64,000 bases of DNA from Chitinophagaceae bacterium (GCA_016720565.1 JADKKJ010000012.1:1-64000); one strand, 5' to 3'. Positions 9,012-18,540 are shown, counted from the stretch's first letter. Numbers and translations: made by a program. Notes: a model not told the origin generated them from the sequence alone.

Positions 9012-10544
9012 ATGCGAAAGATTTTTTTCTTTTTTCTATTACTATCACACCAATTTATATATGCCCAACCAAGCTCCTTACAACCCGCCAGGGATTATGT
9101 GCGCCAAAATACCGGCCCTATTATTAGTGAATATGCGGAGTTCCTCAAATTACCCAATGTAGCCTCCGATCCGGCCGGACAGCAGAAGAATGCTGATTTT
9201 ATTATGGCGATGATGAATAAAATGGGCATACAGAAGGTGCAGTTGTTAAACGCCACCAGTCCCGGAGTGCCCCCCTCCGTTTATGGAGAAGTACTGGTGC
9301 CTGGGGCTAAGACCACGCTTATTTTCTATGCGCATTACGATGGTCAGCCCGTGAACCCTGCTCAATGGGCAAAAGGCCTTGAACCATTTACCCCTTCCCT
9401 GTATACCAATGCCCTGGATAAAGGCGGGACTAATATCCCCTTTCCATCTGATGGCGTTTATAATAACGACTGGCGGATCTATGCCCGCGGATCATCGGAT
9501 GATAAGGCGGGCGTATATGCCATTCTCCATGCTTACGAGGCGATCAGAAAAAACGGAGGGGCGCCCGCTTCCAACCTGAAGTTTTTCTTTGAAGCGGAAG
9601 AAGAAGCAGGATCCGTCCATCTGAATGAGATATTAGAAAACCATAAATCCCTTTTGCAATCCGATCTCTGGATCATTTGCGATGGTCCTGTTCACCAATC
9701 GGGTAAAAAGCAGGTCGTCTTTGGTGCTCGTGGCGACACGCATATTGACCTGACCGTATATGCCTCTAAACGGCCCCTGCATAGCGGTCATTATGGTAAC
9801 TGGGCTCCTAACCCCGCCATGATGCTGGTCAGGTTGCTGGCCTCCATGAAAGACGAAAAAGGAAGGGTGACCATTAAAGGATTCTATGATGATGTAACGC
9901 CTTTATCTGCAACTGAACGAAAAGCATTGATGGAAGTTCCCTCTGTGGATGAGCAGATGAAAAAAGAACTGGGTATTGCAGGAACGGAAATGGAAGGAGT
10001 TAGTTTAAGCGAGTCCATTAATCTGCCTTCCCTGAATATCAATGGCATTCAAAGTGGAAATGTAGGCAAATTGGCTTCCAACCAGATACCCACTACCGCC
10101 ACAGCTGTACTGGATCTCCGGCTGGTATTGGGGAATGACTTTAGTAAGCAACAGCAGAAAGTCATTGACCATATTAAAGCGCAGGGATATTATGTCACCA
10201 AGGCAGAACCCACCGACGAAGAAAGAGCCAAATACCCTAAGATCATCAAGGTGATTCCGGGACCGGATGGAGATAATGCGCAACGCACCTCCATGGACCT
10301 CCCGATCATTCAGAAAATAATTGCGGCAGTTCAAGCAACCACAAATGATAAACTGGTACTTCAACCTACTATGGGTGGCAGTCTGCCCCTCGATATATTA
10401 AAAAAACAGTTGAACGCAAAGACCATCACTATTCCCATTGCCAATCATGATAATAACCAGCATGCAGAGAATGAAAATATCCGGATCGGCAACCTGCTGG
10501 AGGGAATAGTCGTGATGTATTCGCTGATGATGGTAAAACAATAA
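9012..10544 (+). CDS. Exported M20-family metallopeptidase (dipeptidase-like)
   Basis: I start the gene at the ATG at 9012, giving 510 residues, because it puts a signal peptide (MRKIFFFFLLLSHQFIYAQ) at the N-terminus; an in-frame ATG at 8961 would bury it. M20 metal and catalytic motifs are all visible: YAHYDGQPV (His about 108, Asp 110), ARGSSDDKAG, and EAEEEAGS with the general-base and metal-bridging Glu pair. A dimerisation lid domain occupies the middle, and a late ANHDNNQHAENEN segment supplies the last His. The family cleaves short peptides or N-acyl amino acids with two zinc ions. The next gene, another His-rich membrane paralogue, follows after 9 nt. Confidence 0.9.
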   Translation: MRKIFFFFLLLSHQFIYAQPSSLQPARDYVRQNTGPIISEYAEFLKLPNVASDPAGQQKNADFIMAMMNKMGIQKVQLLNATSPGVPPSVYGEVLVPGAKTTLIFYAHYDGQPVNPAQWAKGLEPFTPSLYTNALDKGGTNIPFPSDGVYNNDWRIYARGSSDDKAGVYAILHAYEAIRKNGGAPASNLKFFFEAEEEAGSVHLNEILENHKSLLQSDLWIICDGPVHQSGKKQVVFGARGDTHIDLTVYASKRPLHSGHYGNWAPNPAMMLVRLLASMKDEKGRVTIKGFYDDVTPLSATERKALMEVPSVDEQMKKELGIAGTEMEGVSLSESINLPSLNINGIQSGNVGKLASNQIPTTATAVLDLRLVLGNDFSKQQQKVIDHIKAQGYYVTKAEPTDEERAKYPKIIKVIPGPDGDNAQRTSMDLPIIQKIIAAVQATTNDKLVLQPTMGGSLPLDILKKQLNAKTITIPIANHDNNQHAENENIRIGNLLEGIVVMYSLMMVKQ

Positions 10545-10553
10545 AAAATATTC

Positions 10554-11297
10554 ATGGAAGTACACGCACATGCACACACTGCGAGAAAAAAATGGACCCA
10601 TTATCTCTGGGAATTCATCATGTTATTCCTGGCCGTATTCTGTGGTTTCCTGGCCGAATATCAGCTGGAGCATATGATCGAAAGGGATAAAGAGAAAGAG
10701 TATATCGTTTCGATGGTGGAGGACCTCAAAAATGATTCGACTAATATTTCAAGGTCAATCAACTATTGTAAAAACCAGTTAGAAGGATTTGACAGCCTGC
10801 TGAGAAACATCTATCATAAACCTTATACGGATAGTAGCCTGAGGACCCTGTATTATCTCAAGGAAAAATATACCCTGGTATCTTTTAAAGCAAGATTTTC
10901 CAGAGGTACCATTTCTCAATTGAAAAATTCAGGAGGCTTTCGTTTGATCAGAAAAAGAGCCGCCTCTGACAGTATTGTAAAATATGATCTTATCACGGAG
11001 AGAGTTGAAGGCCAGGGCGAAGCGGTAGATTTTTCAGGTCAACAATTGCTGGCTGTCTCAGTAAAAATATTTGACTCTCAATTGGTATTTGAACAGAGTT
11101 CCAAAGATGAGGATATATTACACGCTACTGAAAAATTTGACCTCATCACTTACGACGATAAATTATTAAAAGAATATGCCAATCTGGCGAAATTCAAAAG
11201 GGATGTCATAAGGAATTATATTATTCAGCTGACGGGTTTGAATAACAGGATACCAGGGTTTATTAATTTCCTTAAGAAAGAATATCACCTTGAATAA
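10554..11297 (+). CDS. His-rich N-terminus, single-span membrane protein (paralogue 2 of 3)
   Basis: This 247-residue protein begins MEVHAHAHTARKKWTHY, followed by one hydrophobic helix (FIMLFLAVFCGFLAEYQLEH) and a helical C-terminal domain carrying QLKNSGGFRLIRKRAASDS. The first 45 residues are almost identical to those of the paralogue at 13077; the rest is diverged. It follows the M20 peptidase after 9 nt. The alternating His residues at the head resemble a metal-binding tag, but no biochemical role can be read from the sequence. The family is conserved in Bacteroidota, function unknown to me. Confidence 0.8.
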   Translation: MEVHAHAHTARKKWTHYLWEFIMLFLAVFCGFLAEYQLEHMIERDKEKEYIVSMVEDLKNDSTNISRSINYCKNQLEGFDSLLRNIYHKPYTDSSLRTLYYLKEKYTLVSFKARFSRGTISQLKNSGGFRLIRKRAASDSIVKYDLITERVEGQGEAVDFSGQQLLAVSVKIFDSQLVFEQSSKDEDILHATEKFDLITYDDKLLKEYANLAKFKRDVIRNYIIQLTGLNNRIPGFINFLKKEYHLE

Positions 11298-11336
11298 CCT
11301 GTCAATAATACTGTAAGACCATTCTAAAAACAGCTT

Positions 11337-13073
11337 ATGAATAAAAAATTAGCCATTTCGCTGCTCACATTTCTTTTCACTCTGAATGCAATTGGACAAA
11401 CCTATATATCCAATGTAACCATCGTAGATGTAATGAATAAGAAACTGATCCCCGGGCAAACAGTAGTAATGACCAATGATATGATATCAGCCATCCAACC
11501 ATCTGCCAAAATAAAAATACCTGAAAATGGAAAGGTAATTGATGGCAGCGGTAAATACCTGATGCCTGGCATGACAGATGCCCATGTGCATTTCTTTCAA
11601 AGTGGTGGTGTCTATACAAGACCCGATGCATTAGATCTTCGAAAATATTATTCTTATGAAAAAGAGATCAATTGGGTCCATACCAATATGGAAGATCTGC
11701 TGAGACGCTATATGCAAACAGGAATAACCTCTGTTATTGATGTAGGCGCCAATTATCATTTTCTTCAGCAAAGAGATTCATTTGCAAACAAACCCTACTC
11801 CCCTTCCATTTATATGACGGGCCCCTTGCTCACTTCCTATGAGCCGGCTGTTTTTAAGAACCTTAAAAACGAGGAACCTTTTAAATTATTTACCTCTGCA
11901 GAAGATGCCCGCAAAATGGTACAGGAGCAATTGCCCTACCATCCCGATTTTATAAAGATCTGGTACATTGTGAATGGAGATAGCGTTGAAGCCAGTGCCA
12001 GGGAATATGAGCCAATTATAAAAGCCATCATTGAGGAATCGCATAAAAATAATTTGAAGGTGGCCGTTCATGCCACGGAACGGATCACTGCGCAGATCGC
12101 TGTTGAAAATGGTTGTGATTATCTGGTGCATGATGTAGACGATGAGGTCATCTCAGATGGTTTTGTACAGCTACTGAAGTCAAAGAACGTCGTACTCTGT
12201 CCTACGTTAACAGTAATGAGTGGATATAATAAAACCTTTGGACAGAACAATAATTTCTCCCTCTACGATCTTATAAAGTCGAACCCCGAACAGATCGGTT
12301 CATTGAACGATCTGAAACATTTACCCAATACAGCTTACCTGAATCAGGTGAAGCAATACGTTAACTCGCCAAAAAGCATCGCTCAGTCTGCTCATACCGA
12401 TTCAATAATGATGATCAACCTGAAAAAAATGAGCGATGCCGGTGTTCTTATTGCAGCGGGTACGGATGCAGGAAATATAGGTACCCAGCATGCCTCCTCT
12501 TATTTAGCCGAGCTCAACGCCATGAAGAAAAGCGGGATGAGCAACTGGCAGGTACTCCAGTCGGCCACGATCAATCCAGCTAAAATTCTTAATAAAGAAA
12601 TGAGCACCGGTAGTATTTCGGTTGGCAAAAAAGCAGATTTGGTTTTATTAAATGCTAACCCACTTGACAGCCTGGAAAACCTGGCCAGAATAAAGTTGGT
12701 TTTCAATAAAGGGATCATGATCGATCCTGATACGCTGATAAAAGAAACGCCGCTATCATTAGTACAACGACAACTAAACGCCTATAATGCAGGGAATATA
12801 GCTGGTTTTCTGGAACCCTATGCGGAGGATGTGGAATTGTATATGTTCCCTGACAAACTACTCTCTAAAGGGAAACAGGCCATGCGCAAAGACTATGAGG
12901 ATATGTTTAAGACCCTTCCCGATCTTCATTGCGAAATAAAGGAAAGGATCATTCAGGGCAATATCATTATAGATAAAGAATCGGTGTCCGGATTTGGAAA
13001 AACCAACCTGCTGGCCACGGTGATCTATCATATAGAAAATAATAAAATAAAGAAAGTATATTTTATACAATAA
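11337..13073 (+). CDS. Exported amidohydrolase fused to a SnoaL/NTF2-like domain
   Basis: The 578-residue protein has a signal peptide (ending AIGQ, residue about 21) and a TIM-barrel amidohydrolase domain. The metal motif is DAHVHF with His 83 and His 85, followed by a likely carbamylated Lys in FIKIW, a VHATE motif, and GTDAGN with the catalytic Asp. This is the imidazolonepropionase/Xaa-Pro-like subtype often found exported in Bacteroidota. The last 110 or so residues (from QRQLNAYNAGNIAGFLEPYA) form a SnoaL/NTF2-like domain ending in a typical YHIENNKIKKVYF strand pair. The substrate is unknown. A His-rich membrane paralogue starts 3 nt after the stop. Confidence 0.87.
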   Translation: MNKKLAISLLTFLFTLNAIGQTYISNVTIVDVMNKKLIPGQTVVMTNDMISAIQPSAKIKIPENGKVIDGSGKYLMPGMTDAHVHFFQSGGVYTRPDALDLRKYYSYEKEINWVHTNMEDLLRRYMQTGITSVIDVGANYHFLQQRDSFANKPYSPSIYMTGPLLTSYEPAVFKNLKNEEPFKLFTSAEDARKMVQEQLPYHPDFIKIWYIVNGDSVEASAREYEPIIKAIIEESHKNNLKVAVHATERITAQIAVENGCDYLVHDVDDEVISDGFVQLLKSKNVVLCPTLTVMSGYNKTFGQNNNFSLYDLIKSNPEQIGSLNDLKHLPNTAYLNQVKQYVNSPKSIAQSAHTDSIMMINLKKMSDAGVLIAAGTDAGNIGTQHASSYLAELNAMKKSGMSNWQVLQSATINPAKILNKEMSTGSISVGKKADLVLLNANPLDSLENLARIKLVFNKGIMIDPDTLIKETPLSLVQRQLNAYNAGNIAGFLEPYAEDVELYMFPDKLLSKGKQAMRKDYEDMFKTLPDLHCEIKERIIQGNIIIDKESVSGFGKTNLLATVIYHIENNKIKKVYFIQ

Positions 13074-13076
13074 CCA

Positions 13077-13802
13077 ATGGAAGTACACGCACATGCACAC
13101 ACTGCAAGAAAAAGATGGACTCATTATCTCTGGGAATTCATCATGTTATTCCTGGCCGTATTCTGTGGTTTCCTGGCAGAATACCAGCTGGAGCACATGA
13201 TAGAAAGGGACAGAGAGGAAAGTTATGTAAGATCCTATATCGAGGACCTGAAGACTGACACAGCAGGTATTAACCGATCGCTAAAATTCTTTCAGCAGAA
13301 AATGGGTAGGATGGATTCCCTGATGCAATTACTCGAAAGCGGGCAGCTTAAAGGACATGAAAATGATCTTTATTTCCTCGCCCGTACCCTGCTCCGAACC
13401 TCTGGTTTCAGCAGTAACGACCGCACGATCTCCCAATTGAAATATTCCGGCTCTATGCGGCTGATCAGAAACAGGGAGGCTGCTGATAGCATGATGGCTT
13501 ATGTTAAATTGACTGAAACCGAAACCAGACACCAGGAGGATGAAAGGGAGGAAAGAATAGTTGCCGGTAATATAATAGCCAAAATTTTTGATCCCTTCGT
13601 TTTTGATAAAATGGTCAGCCTTACATCCATTAACCGCCCTGCAAATAATCCACCATTAAGATCTTATGACCGTGACCTGCAACTGGATCTTGCCTATTGC
13701 CTTCACCAGCTGAGAGGAAGCAATTTTATTATCCAGCGCAGGTTATTGCAATTGAATCTAAAGGCCACCAACCTGATCGAGTTATTGGAGAAAAAATATT
13801 AA
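13077..13802 (+). CDS. His-rich N-terminus, single-span membrane protein (paralogue 3 of 3)
   Basis: The 241-residue protein has the same MEVHAHAHTARK head and membrane helix as the gene at 10554, with eight nucleotide differences in the first 135 bases, seven of them silent by my count. The C-terminal part is diverged but keeps QLKYSGSMRLIRNREAADS and a helical, charged composition. It starts 3 nt after the amidohydrolase stop. It is the third case in this window where the family member directly follows an exported hydrolase. Confidence 0.8.
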   Translation: MEVHAHAHTARKRWTHYLWEFIMLFLAVFCGFLAEYQLEHMIERDREESYVRSYIEDLKTDTAGINRSLKFFQQKMGRMDSLMQLLESGQLKGHENDLYFLARTLLRTSGFSSNDRTISQLKYSGSMRLIRNREAADSMMAYVKLTETETRHQEDEREERIVAGNIIAKIFDPFVFDKMVSLTSINRPANNPPLRSYDRDLQLDLAYCLHQLRGSNFIIQRRLLQLNLKATNLIELLEKKY

Positions 13803-13831
13803 TAGTGAGCTACATAACTTAATAACAAAAC

Positions 13832-14401
13832 ATGCGAAAACTAGTCCTCTTCATGCATATTTCCCTCGACGGATTTGCGGCTGACGCCAACAACGGCCTG
13901 GGATGGATCTCTTACGACGGCGAGTTGCAGGCATACGCCGATGGTATTGTAGCCACGGTTGGCTCTCCGGTTTATGGAAGGGTCACCTATGAACTAATGG
14001 CAGGCTATTGGCCGGAAGTGCTGAAAGATCCCAATGAAAGCGAACGTAATAAGAAACATGCCCAATGGGTGGACCAGGCCACCAAGATCGTGTTCTCAAG
14101 AACCATGAAGAAAGCAGACTGGAACAATACTATCGTCATCAATGATCATATCACCGAAGAAATAAATAAACTGAAACAGGAACCCGGTAAGGACCTGGTC
14201 ATATTTGGAAGTCCCGGGCTTGCCCACTCCCTTATGGAATTAGACCTGATCGATGAATACCAGCTTACGCTGAATCCGGTATTATTAGGAGCCGGTAAGC
14301 AAATATTTGAAAATATTAAAAACAGGACCGATCTTAATTTATTAAAAGCCACACCCTTAAAAAGCGGAGTGGTCGGTTTACATTATGGCAGAAAACAATA
14401 A
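13832..14401 (+). CDS. Dihydrofolate-reductase-like (RibD C-terminal domain) protein
   Basis: The 189-residue protein begins MRKLVLFMHISLDGFAADAN, the usual opening of the YyaP/YwjB-type RibD C-terminal domain family. It also contains GRVTYELMAGYWPE and the late GSPGLAHSLMELDLIDEYQL stretch that binds the nucleotide in this fold. Members are NADPH-dependent reductases of unsettled substrate. It has no signal peptide, unlike its neighbours, so it acts in the cytoplasm. It lies 29 nt after the preceding gene and may be at the end of that unit. Confidence 0.88.
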   Translation: MRKLVLFMHISLDGFAADANNGLGWISYDGELQAYADGIVATVGSPVYGRVTYELMAGYWPEVLKDPNESERNKKHAQWVDQATKIVFSRTMKKADWNNTIVINDHITEEINKLKQEPGKDLVIFGSPGLAHSLMELDLIDEYQLTLNPVLLGAGKQIFENIKNRTDLNLLKATPLKSGVVGLHYGRKQ

Positions 14402-14452
14402 GGCCTGAACATATTTCCCTTTTAAGCTATTTTAGTACTAAACCTGTTCATC

Positions 14453-14926
14453 ATGAAAAAACGAAGCCTTTCCCTTTTACTATTTACCTTCTTTACAGCA
14501 ACTTCATTTGCCCACCAGCTTACCAACCCCACCGATACTTTCCCTCCCAATTTTGGAAAAGGCAAGACCTATTTATATGTAGTGACCATGCCCGGTTACT
14601 TCCAGGTGAACAAAGCCTTGGAGAAAGCCTTTGAGAAAAACTATACCGGCAGTTATGAGATCATCGATTACCGGGATTTTGTGAAGGTGAAACAACGTAA
14701 AGGCGTAAGCAGCTATGCGTTCTCCATGATCTACGATAAGACGGCGGGATTCTTCCAGGCCGGAGAGCGAATAGGGCCCAGAACTGATTATTCCTGCGGC
14801 GTACAGGATATGACCAGTTTTACCGAGTATAAACTCCCCTATTTCGGAGGCAACTATAATAAAGTAATTAATAAATATATCGATCGACTGGAAGAGATAC
14901 GCAAGGCCAATGAGGCCAGTAAATAA
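14453..14926 (+). CDS. Small exported protein of unknown function
   Basis: This 157-residue protein has a signal peptide (residues 1 to about 20, ending SFAHQ). The mature part is an alpha/beta domain with a YLYVVTMPGYFQVNKALEKA strand-helix, an EIIDYRDFVKV segment and a C-terminal helix (YIDRLEEIRKANE). I do not recognise the family. It stands alone with a 51-nt gap upstream, and the next gene is convergent. Confidence 0.75.
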   Translation: MKKRSLSLLLFTFFTATSFAHQLTNPTDTFPPNFGKGKTYLYVVTMPGYFQVNKALEKAFEKNYTGSYEIIDYRDFVKVKQRKGVSSYAFSMIYDKTAGFFQAGERIGPRTDYSCGVQDMTSFTEYKLPYFGGNYNKVINKYIDRLEEIRKANEASK

Positions 14927-15040
14927 ACTCATGACACAGACCTCTCCTTACGTTTTGATTGAGAAGCGCCCTTTAAATTCCTTGTTCTCTATGAAATGAG
15001 ACAGTACGCTGCAGGCTTCCCGCTTCGCTCGAGATCTGCC

Positions 15041-16168
15041 TTAAAAAGCCCTCCCCAAGGAATCCAAACCCGGTACTGCATTATTACTGAAATCAAACAG
15101 TGCCTGGTTCTCCATAAAACTTCCGGTTGTGGAGCTGGTACCTTTGTACGCTACCAGGTCGGGCGACCAATAGCATACACCAAGACCTTTTGTTCCTAAG
15201 GCATTCACTTTTTTAAGAAGGGCAGTAAGAAATGCTGCCTGTCCGGAAAGCGTAGCCGGATAAGCCGGTATAAGCTGATCTGGAAGTCCGACCGTATTAT
15301 TTGTTTGATCGTTCCAGCTAAGGGTAAAAGGATAATCTGTTTCTGCGATCAATATTGGCTTATTGAAACTGCTGACCAGGCTGCTCATGCCGGAGGACAG
15401 GGCATCCATATCCTTACCATGAAAGACAGGATAATAAGAGAGTCCTATATAATCGTAACTCACTCCCTGCGTATTAATATTGCTGAAATATTGCTGGGCG
15501 CCCGAATATCCCGCATAATGGATCATGGTCTTGATAGAAGGGTCCACTTCCTTCACGGCCTGTATTCCTTTTTTAAGCAGGTTCGCGAATTCCGCCCAGT
15601 TCGCATCATAGCTGCCACCTACCCTTCCTTCATTCCATAAAAGGCCGCCATTGGTCTCATTCCCTATCTGAACGATCGAAGGAGTTGCTCCTGCCGCGAC
15701 AAAAGCCTGCAGCACTCGTTTGGTATATTGATACACGCTGTCTTTCAATCCGGCCAGATTTGCGCTTTGCCAGGCCAATGGTTTTGTTTGTTGACCCGGA
15801 TCCGCCCAGGTATCCGAATAATGAAGATCCAGGAACACGGAAAGTCCTTTGTTTTTTATTTCAGTCGCGAAACTGATCACCTCAGCCAAACCGCTTCGAA
15901 CAGTAGCAGGTGCATACCATAAACGCAGGCGAACAGTATTAATGCCCCTGGCTTTAATGATATCCAAAATATCCCCTGCCGTATTGTTGTATTTATAGAC
16001 CGTGCCGAAACTGCGGATCTCCGGCGTATAGGAAAGGTCTACCCCACGAATGGTTATGTTATTTACGGTTGGGGTCGGCGTGGGTGTTGGTGACGGCGAA
16101 GGGTCCGGGGTTGATTTCTTACAACCAAACAGGATCGTTATCAGTAGAAATAATGTAATGGTTCGCAT
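15041..16168 (-). CDS. GH53 arabinogalactan endo-beta-1,4-galactanase, lipoprotein
   Basis: The 375-residue protein has a lipoprotein signal (LFGC, Cys 16) and a Ser/Thr/Pro linker (residues 20-34). The GH53 domain starts RGVDLSYTPE and includes INTVRLRLWY. The acid/base Glu lies in GNETNGG (about residue 171), and the nucleophile Glu in ILIAETDYP (about residue 276). GH53 enzymes cut beta-1,4-galactan of pectic side chains. The lipid anchor and linker suggest display on a membrane surface. No SusC/SusD pair or other polysaccharide genes are nearby, so this is not part of a visible utilisation locus. It is convergent with the small exported gene upstream. Confidence 0.9.
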   Translation of the reverse strand: MRTITLFLLITILFGCKKSTPDPSPSPTPTPTPTVNNITIRGVDLSYTPEIRSFGTVYKYNNTAGDILDIIKARGINTVRLRLWYAPATVRSGLAEVISFATEIKNKGLSVFLDLHYSDTWADPGQQTKPLAWQSANLAGLKDSVYQYTKRVLQAFVAAGATPSIVQIGNETNGGLLWNEGRVGGSYDANWAEFANLLKKGIQAVKEVDPSIKTMIHYAGYSGAQQYFSNINTQGVSYDYIGLSYYPVFHGKDMDALSSGMSSLVSSFNKPILIAETDYPFTLSWNDQTNNTVGLPDQLIPAYPATLSGQAAFLTALLKKVNALGTKGLGVCYWSPDLVAYKGTSSTTGSFMENQALFDFSNNAVPGLDSLGRAF

Positions 16169-16231
16169 GGTGCTGATTGGCCTGTAAAGTTAAGGGGTTT
16201 GGGGGCCTTGCGTTGAGGATGCAAAAGAAAA

Positions 16232-16272
16232 AGGGTTGAGAGGGTTCATCTCAACCTCTCAACCCCTCAACC
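16232..16272. repeat. Short inverted GTTGAG/CTCAAC satellite
   Basis: GGGTTGAGAGGG is followed after a few bases by CTCAACCTCTCAACCCCTCAA, an inverted pair of the 8-nt GTTGAGnn unit. It lies between the GH53 gene and the gene at 16285, and is the smallest of the inverted arrays in this window. Confidence 0.7.
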
Positions 16273-16284
16273 TATAAACTTTCC

Positions 16285-16830
16285 TTAGTAACTCGCGTTC
16301 ACCAACGGATTGATCTGATTCATCACATCAATACCACCATGTGCATTCAAATTACCGACCAGCAGTTCTACTTCTGAATCTGGTAAAACAAATTCCATGA
16401 TATAACTGTACTTGCAATTTTCGTAATAGGCTTCATAGATATCCAGGGTGCTGTACTCCTGCTTTTTGCAGAAATCCAGGTCGATGGTATTTTCTTCCAT
16501 AAAAGCCATCACCTTCACTTCATTGGATTTTTTCTTCTTAGCCGCCTGCAGTTGCACCGCAGAATAGCCTCCGAGCTGTATCACCTTAGCGGTCTGCTCA
16601 GGGAAATGATCGGAGTTGCGCTCTTTCATAAACGCAAAACGGAAATCGGTGCTCTTGCTGCTTAAACGACTGATATAACGAAAACGATTCTTTTCCTTTT
16701 TCTTTACCTCATACAAATTGATAGAGTCGGCCTTTGTGCTCTTCGCAAATTCCTTCCATAATGGACTGAAATCTTCAGGCTCCAGCTTAGTGGCGAAACA
16801 TATGAATTGTACGATGCTTTCTTTTTTCAT
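16285..16830 (-). CDS. Conserved hypothetical cytoplasmic protein
   Basis: The 181-residue protein has no signal peptide or membrane segment. It begins MKKESIVQFICFATKLEPED and is mixed alpha/beta with basic patches (EVKKKEKNRFRYISRL; AAKKKKSNEVKVMAF). The C-terminal part reads FVLPDSEVELLVGNLNAHGG. I do not recognise the family, and there is no operon partner: satellites lie on both sides. Confidence 0.7.
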   Translation of the reverse strand: MKKESIVQFICFATKLEPEDFSPLWKEFAKSTKADSINLYEVKKKEKNRFRYISRLSSKSTDFRFAFMKERNSDHFPEQTAKVIQLGGYSAVQLQAAKKKKSNEVKVMAFMEENTIDLDFCKKQEYSTLDIYEAYYENCKYSYIMEFVLPDSEVELLVGNLNAHGGIDVMNQINPLVNASY

Positions 16831-16861
16831 GTCCTATATGGTTTGAAATGATTGATTTTTT

Positions 16862-16970
16862 TTAATAGTTTGGGGTTGAGGGTTTAGAAATTAGGGAATG
16901 CCTTTTATATTCTAAACCCTGCCTACCGGCAGGTAGGCTCTAAACCCTAAACTCTAAACTCTCAACTTCT
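16862..16970. repeat. CTAAACC satellite around a GCCTACCGGCAGGTAGGC palindrome
   Basis: A GGGTTTAG-type arm (16872-16897) and a CTAAACCCTAAACTCTAAACT arm (16939-16965) face each other across the palindrome at 16921-16938 (7-nt arms GCCTACC / GGTAGGC). The same palindrome type lies at 52808 and inside trpG at 61583. The block fills the gap upstream of the 16285 gene, between it and rhlE. Confidence 0.7.
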
Positions 16971-16981
16971 CTTCCCTTTCC

Positions 16982-18226
16982 TTATCTTCTTTGCGCAAAC
17001 ACCTTCCTCCCCATAGACCCAATATTCTTCTTCCTGGTATTGTCTACGAAATTGGCAGGTATTTTATTCATCGACACGGGATGCAATAAAGGCACATCAA
17101 ATGGATGGTCCTTTACTAATTGCAGTTCCTTGCGGATGGTACGCTCAATATCTTTTAGATATATCTTCTCTTCGTAATCACAGAAGGAAATGGCTTTCCC
17201 TAAGGCTCCTGCCCTTCCGGTACGACCAATACGGTGTACATAACTCTCAGGCATATTCGGCAATTCAAAATTCACCACGTGCGTGAGGTTATCGATATCA
17301 ATACCCCTGGCCGCGATATCAGTTGCTACCAGTATACGGGTATGCTTGTTCTTGAAATTCTGCAAAGCCCTCTGCCTGGCATTCTGCGCCTTGTCGCCGT
17401 GAATGGCTTCTGCACGGATACCTGCTTTTAACAGGAAACGGGTCAGTTTATCCGCGCCATATTTGGTACGGGTAAAGACCAGCGCTGTTTCAATAGTATG
17501 ATCGCGCAGGATATGAAGCAACAGGTCTTTCTTATTGTTCTTATCTACAAAGTAGAGGTACTGATCGATCAGGTCAACCGTAGTAGCCGGTGGAGTTACT
17601 TCCACTTTGATCGGATCATGCAATAAAGAAGAGGCCAGATGCTGTATCGGACCCGGCATGGTAGCCGAGAAGAACAGGGTTTGCCTTTTTGCCGGCAGTT
17701 TGGCGATCACTTTACGAACATCATGGATAAAACCCATATCGAGCATACGATCGGCCTCATCCAATACAAAGAACTGGATATGTCCGATGCGTACATGGCC
17801 CTGCTGCATCAGGTCGAGCAAACGGCCCGGTGTTGCGATCAGCACTTCTGGTCTTTTGCGTAAAGCGGCCACCTGCGTGTGCTGCGATACGCCACCAAAG
17901 ATCACTTCATGATTGATCTTAAGAAAGCGGCCGTAAGCGGCAAAACTTTCTCCGATCTGTATGGCCAGTTCCCTGGTGGGAGTAAGTATCAGCGCTTTTA
18001 AATGATCATGACGATGTTCCTCTTTCTGCTCACCACTCATTAACTGTAATAAGGGTAATGCGAAAGCCGCTGTTTTTCCGGTACCGGTCTGCGCGCAACC
18101 AAGCAGGTCGCGACCTTCTAATAATGGGGGAATGCACTGTTCCTGTACGGGTGTAGGCGTAGTATAACCTTCCTGGTCTAACGCCTTTAATAATGGCTCA
18201 ATGAGCCCTAAAGCTTTAAATGACAA
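16982..18226 (-). CDS. rhlE: DEAD-box RNA helicase, RhlE type
   Basis: All DEAD-box motifs are present: Q-motif region TTPTPVQEQCIP, Walker A AQTGTGKTAA, PTRELA, TPGR, DEAD, SAT, and HRIGRTGRAG near the end. Length is about 414 residues. I prefer a TTG start at 18226, because the protein then begins SFKALGLIEPLLKAL in register with RhlE relatives; an ATG at 18262 would add a hydrophobic extension (MVALPIHINIFIL) that the family lacks. There is no long basic C-terminal tail. RhlE unwinds RNA in ribosome assembly and RNA turnover. The 278-nt gap to the divergent desaturase probably holds both promoters. Confidence 0.9.
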   Translation of the reverse strand: MSFKALGLIEPLLKALDQEGYTTPTPVQEQCIPPLLEGRDLLGCAQTGTGKTAAFALPLLQLMSGEQKEEHRHDHLKALILTPTRELAIQIGESFAAYGRFLKINHEVIFGGVSQHTQVAALRKRPEVLIATPGRLLDLMQQGHVRIGHIQFFVLDEADRMLDMGFIHDVRKVIAKLPAKRQTLFFSATMPGPIQHLASSLLHDPIKVEVTPPATTVDLIDQYLYFVDKNNKKDLLLHILRDHTIETALVFTRTKYGADKLTRFLLKAGIRAEAIHGDKAQNARQRALQNFKNKHTRILVATDIAARGIDIDNLTHVVNFELPNMPESYVHRIGRTGRAGALGKAISFCDYEEKIYLKDIERTIRKELQLVKDHPFDVPLLHPVSMNKIPANFVDNTRKKNIGSMGRKVFAQRR

Positions 18227-18540
18227 AATGAAAATATTAATGTGAATAGGTAAGGCTACCATTGTGGTACTTTACCTGCCTTACGTTAAGTCCTTACTTA
18301 TTTGAGATTCTAAGGAACCAAATGCGCGAAGATTAACATGCAAGAGATGCGAAGGTAGTTAAAATTCTTGTATTTACCCAGATATATTTCCCCCTATGGG
18401 CCATAAGGCCTAACTTCACTTTGTTCCATTGGCCTGAGTTTTTTCACCTTTTCTCCTGCACAGAATTTTGTCATTTTTCAACGTTTTCTATCTTAGCAGC
18501 ATCTGGAAATCAGGTTATTGTTAATCATTAAGTAAAATAT

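Noticed and set aside
15041..16168. Polysaccharide utilisation locus around the GH53 gene
   Set aside because: No SusC/SusD pair, sensor or further glycoside hydrolase is seen on either side.
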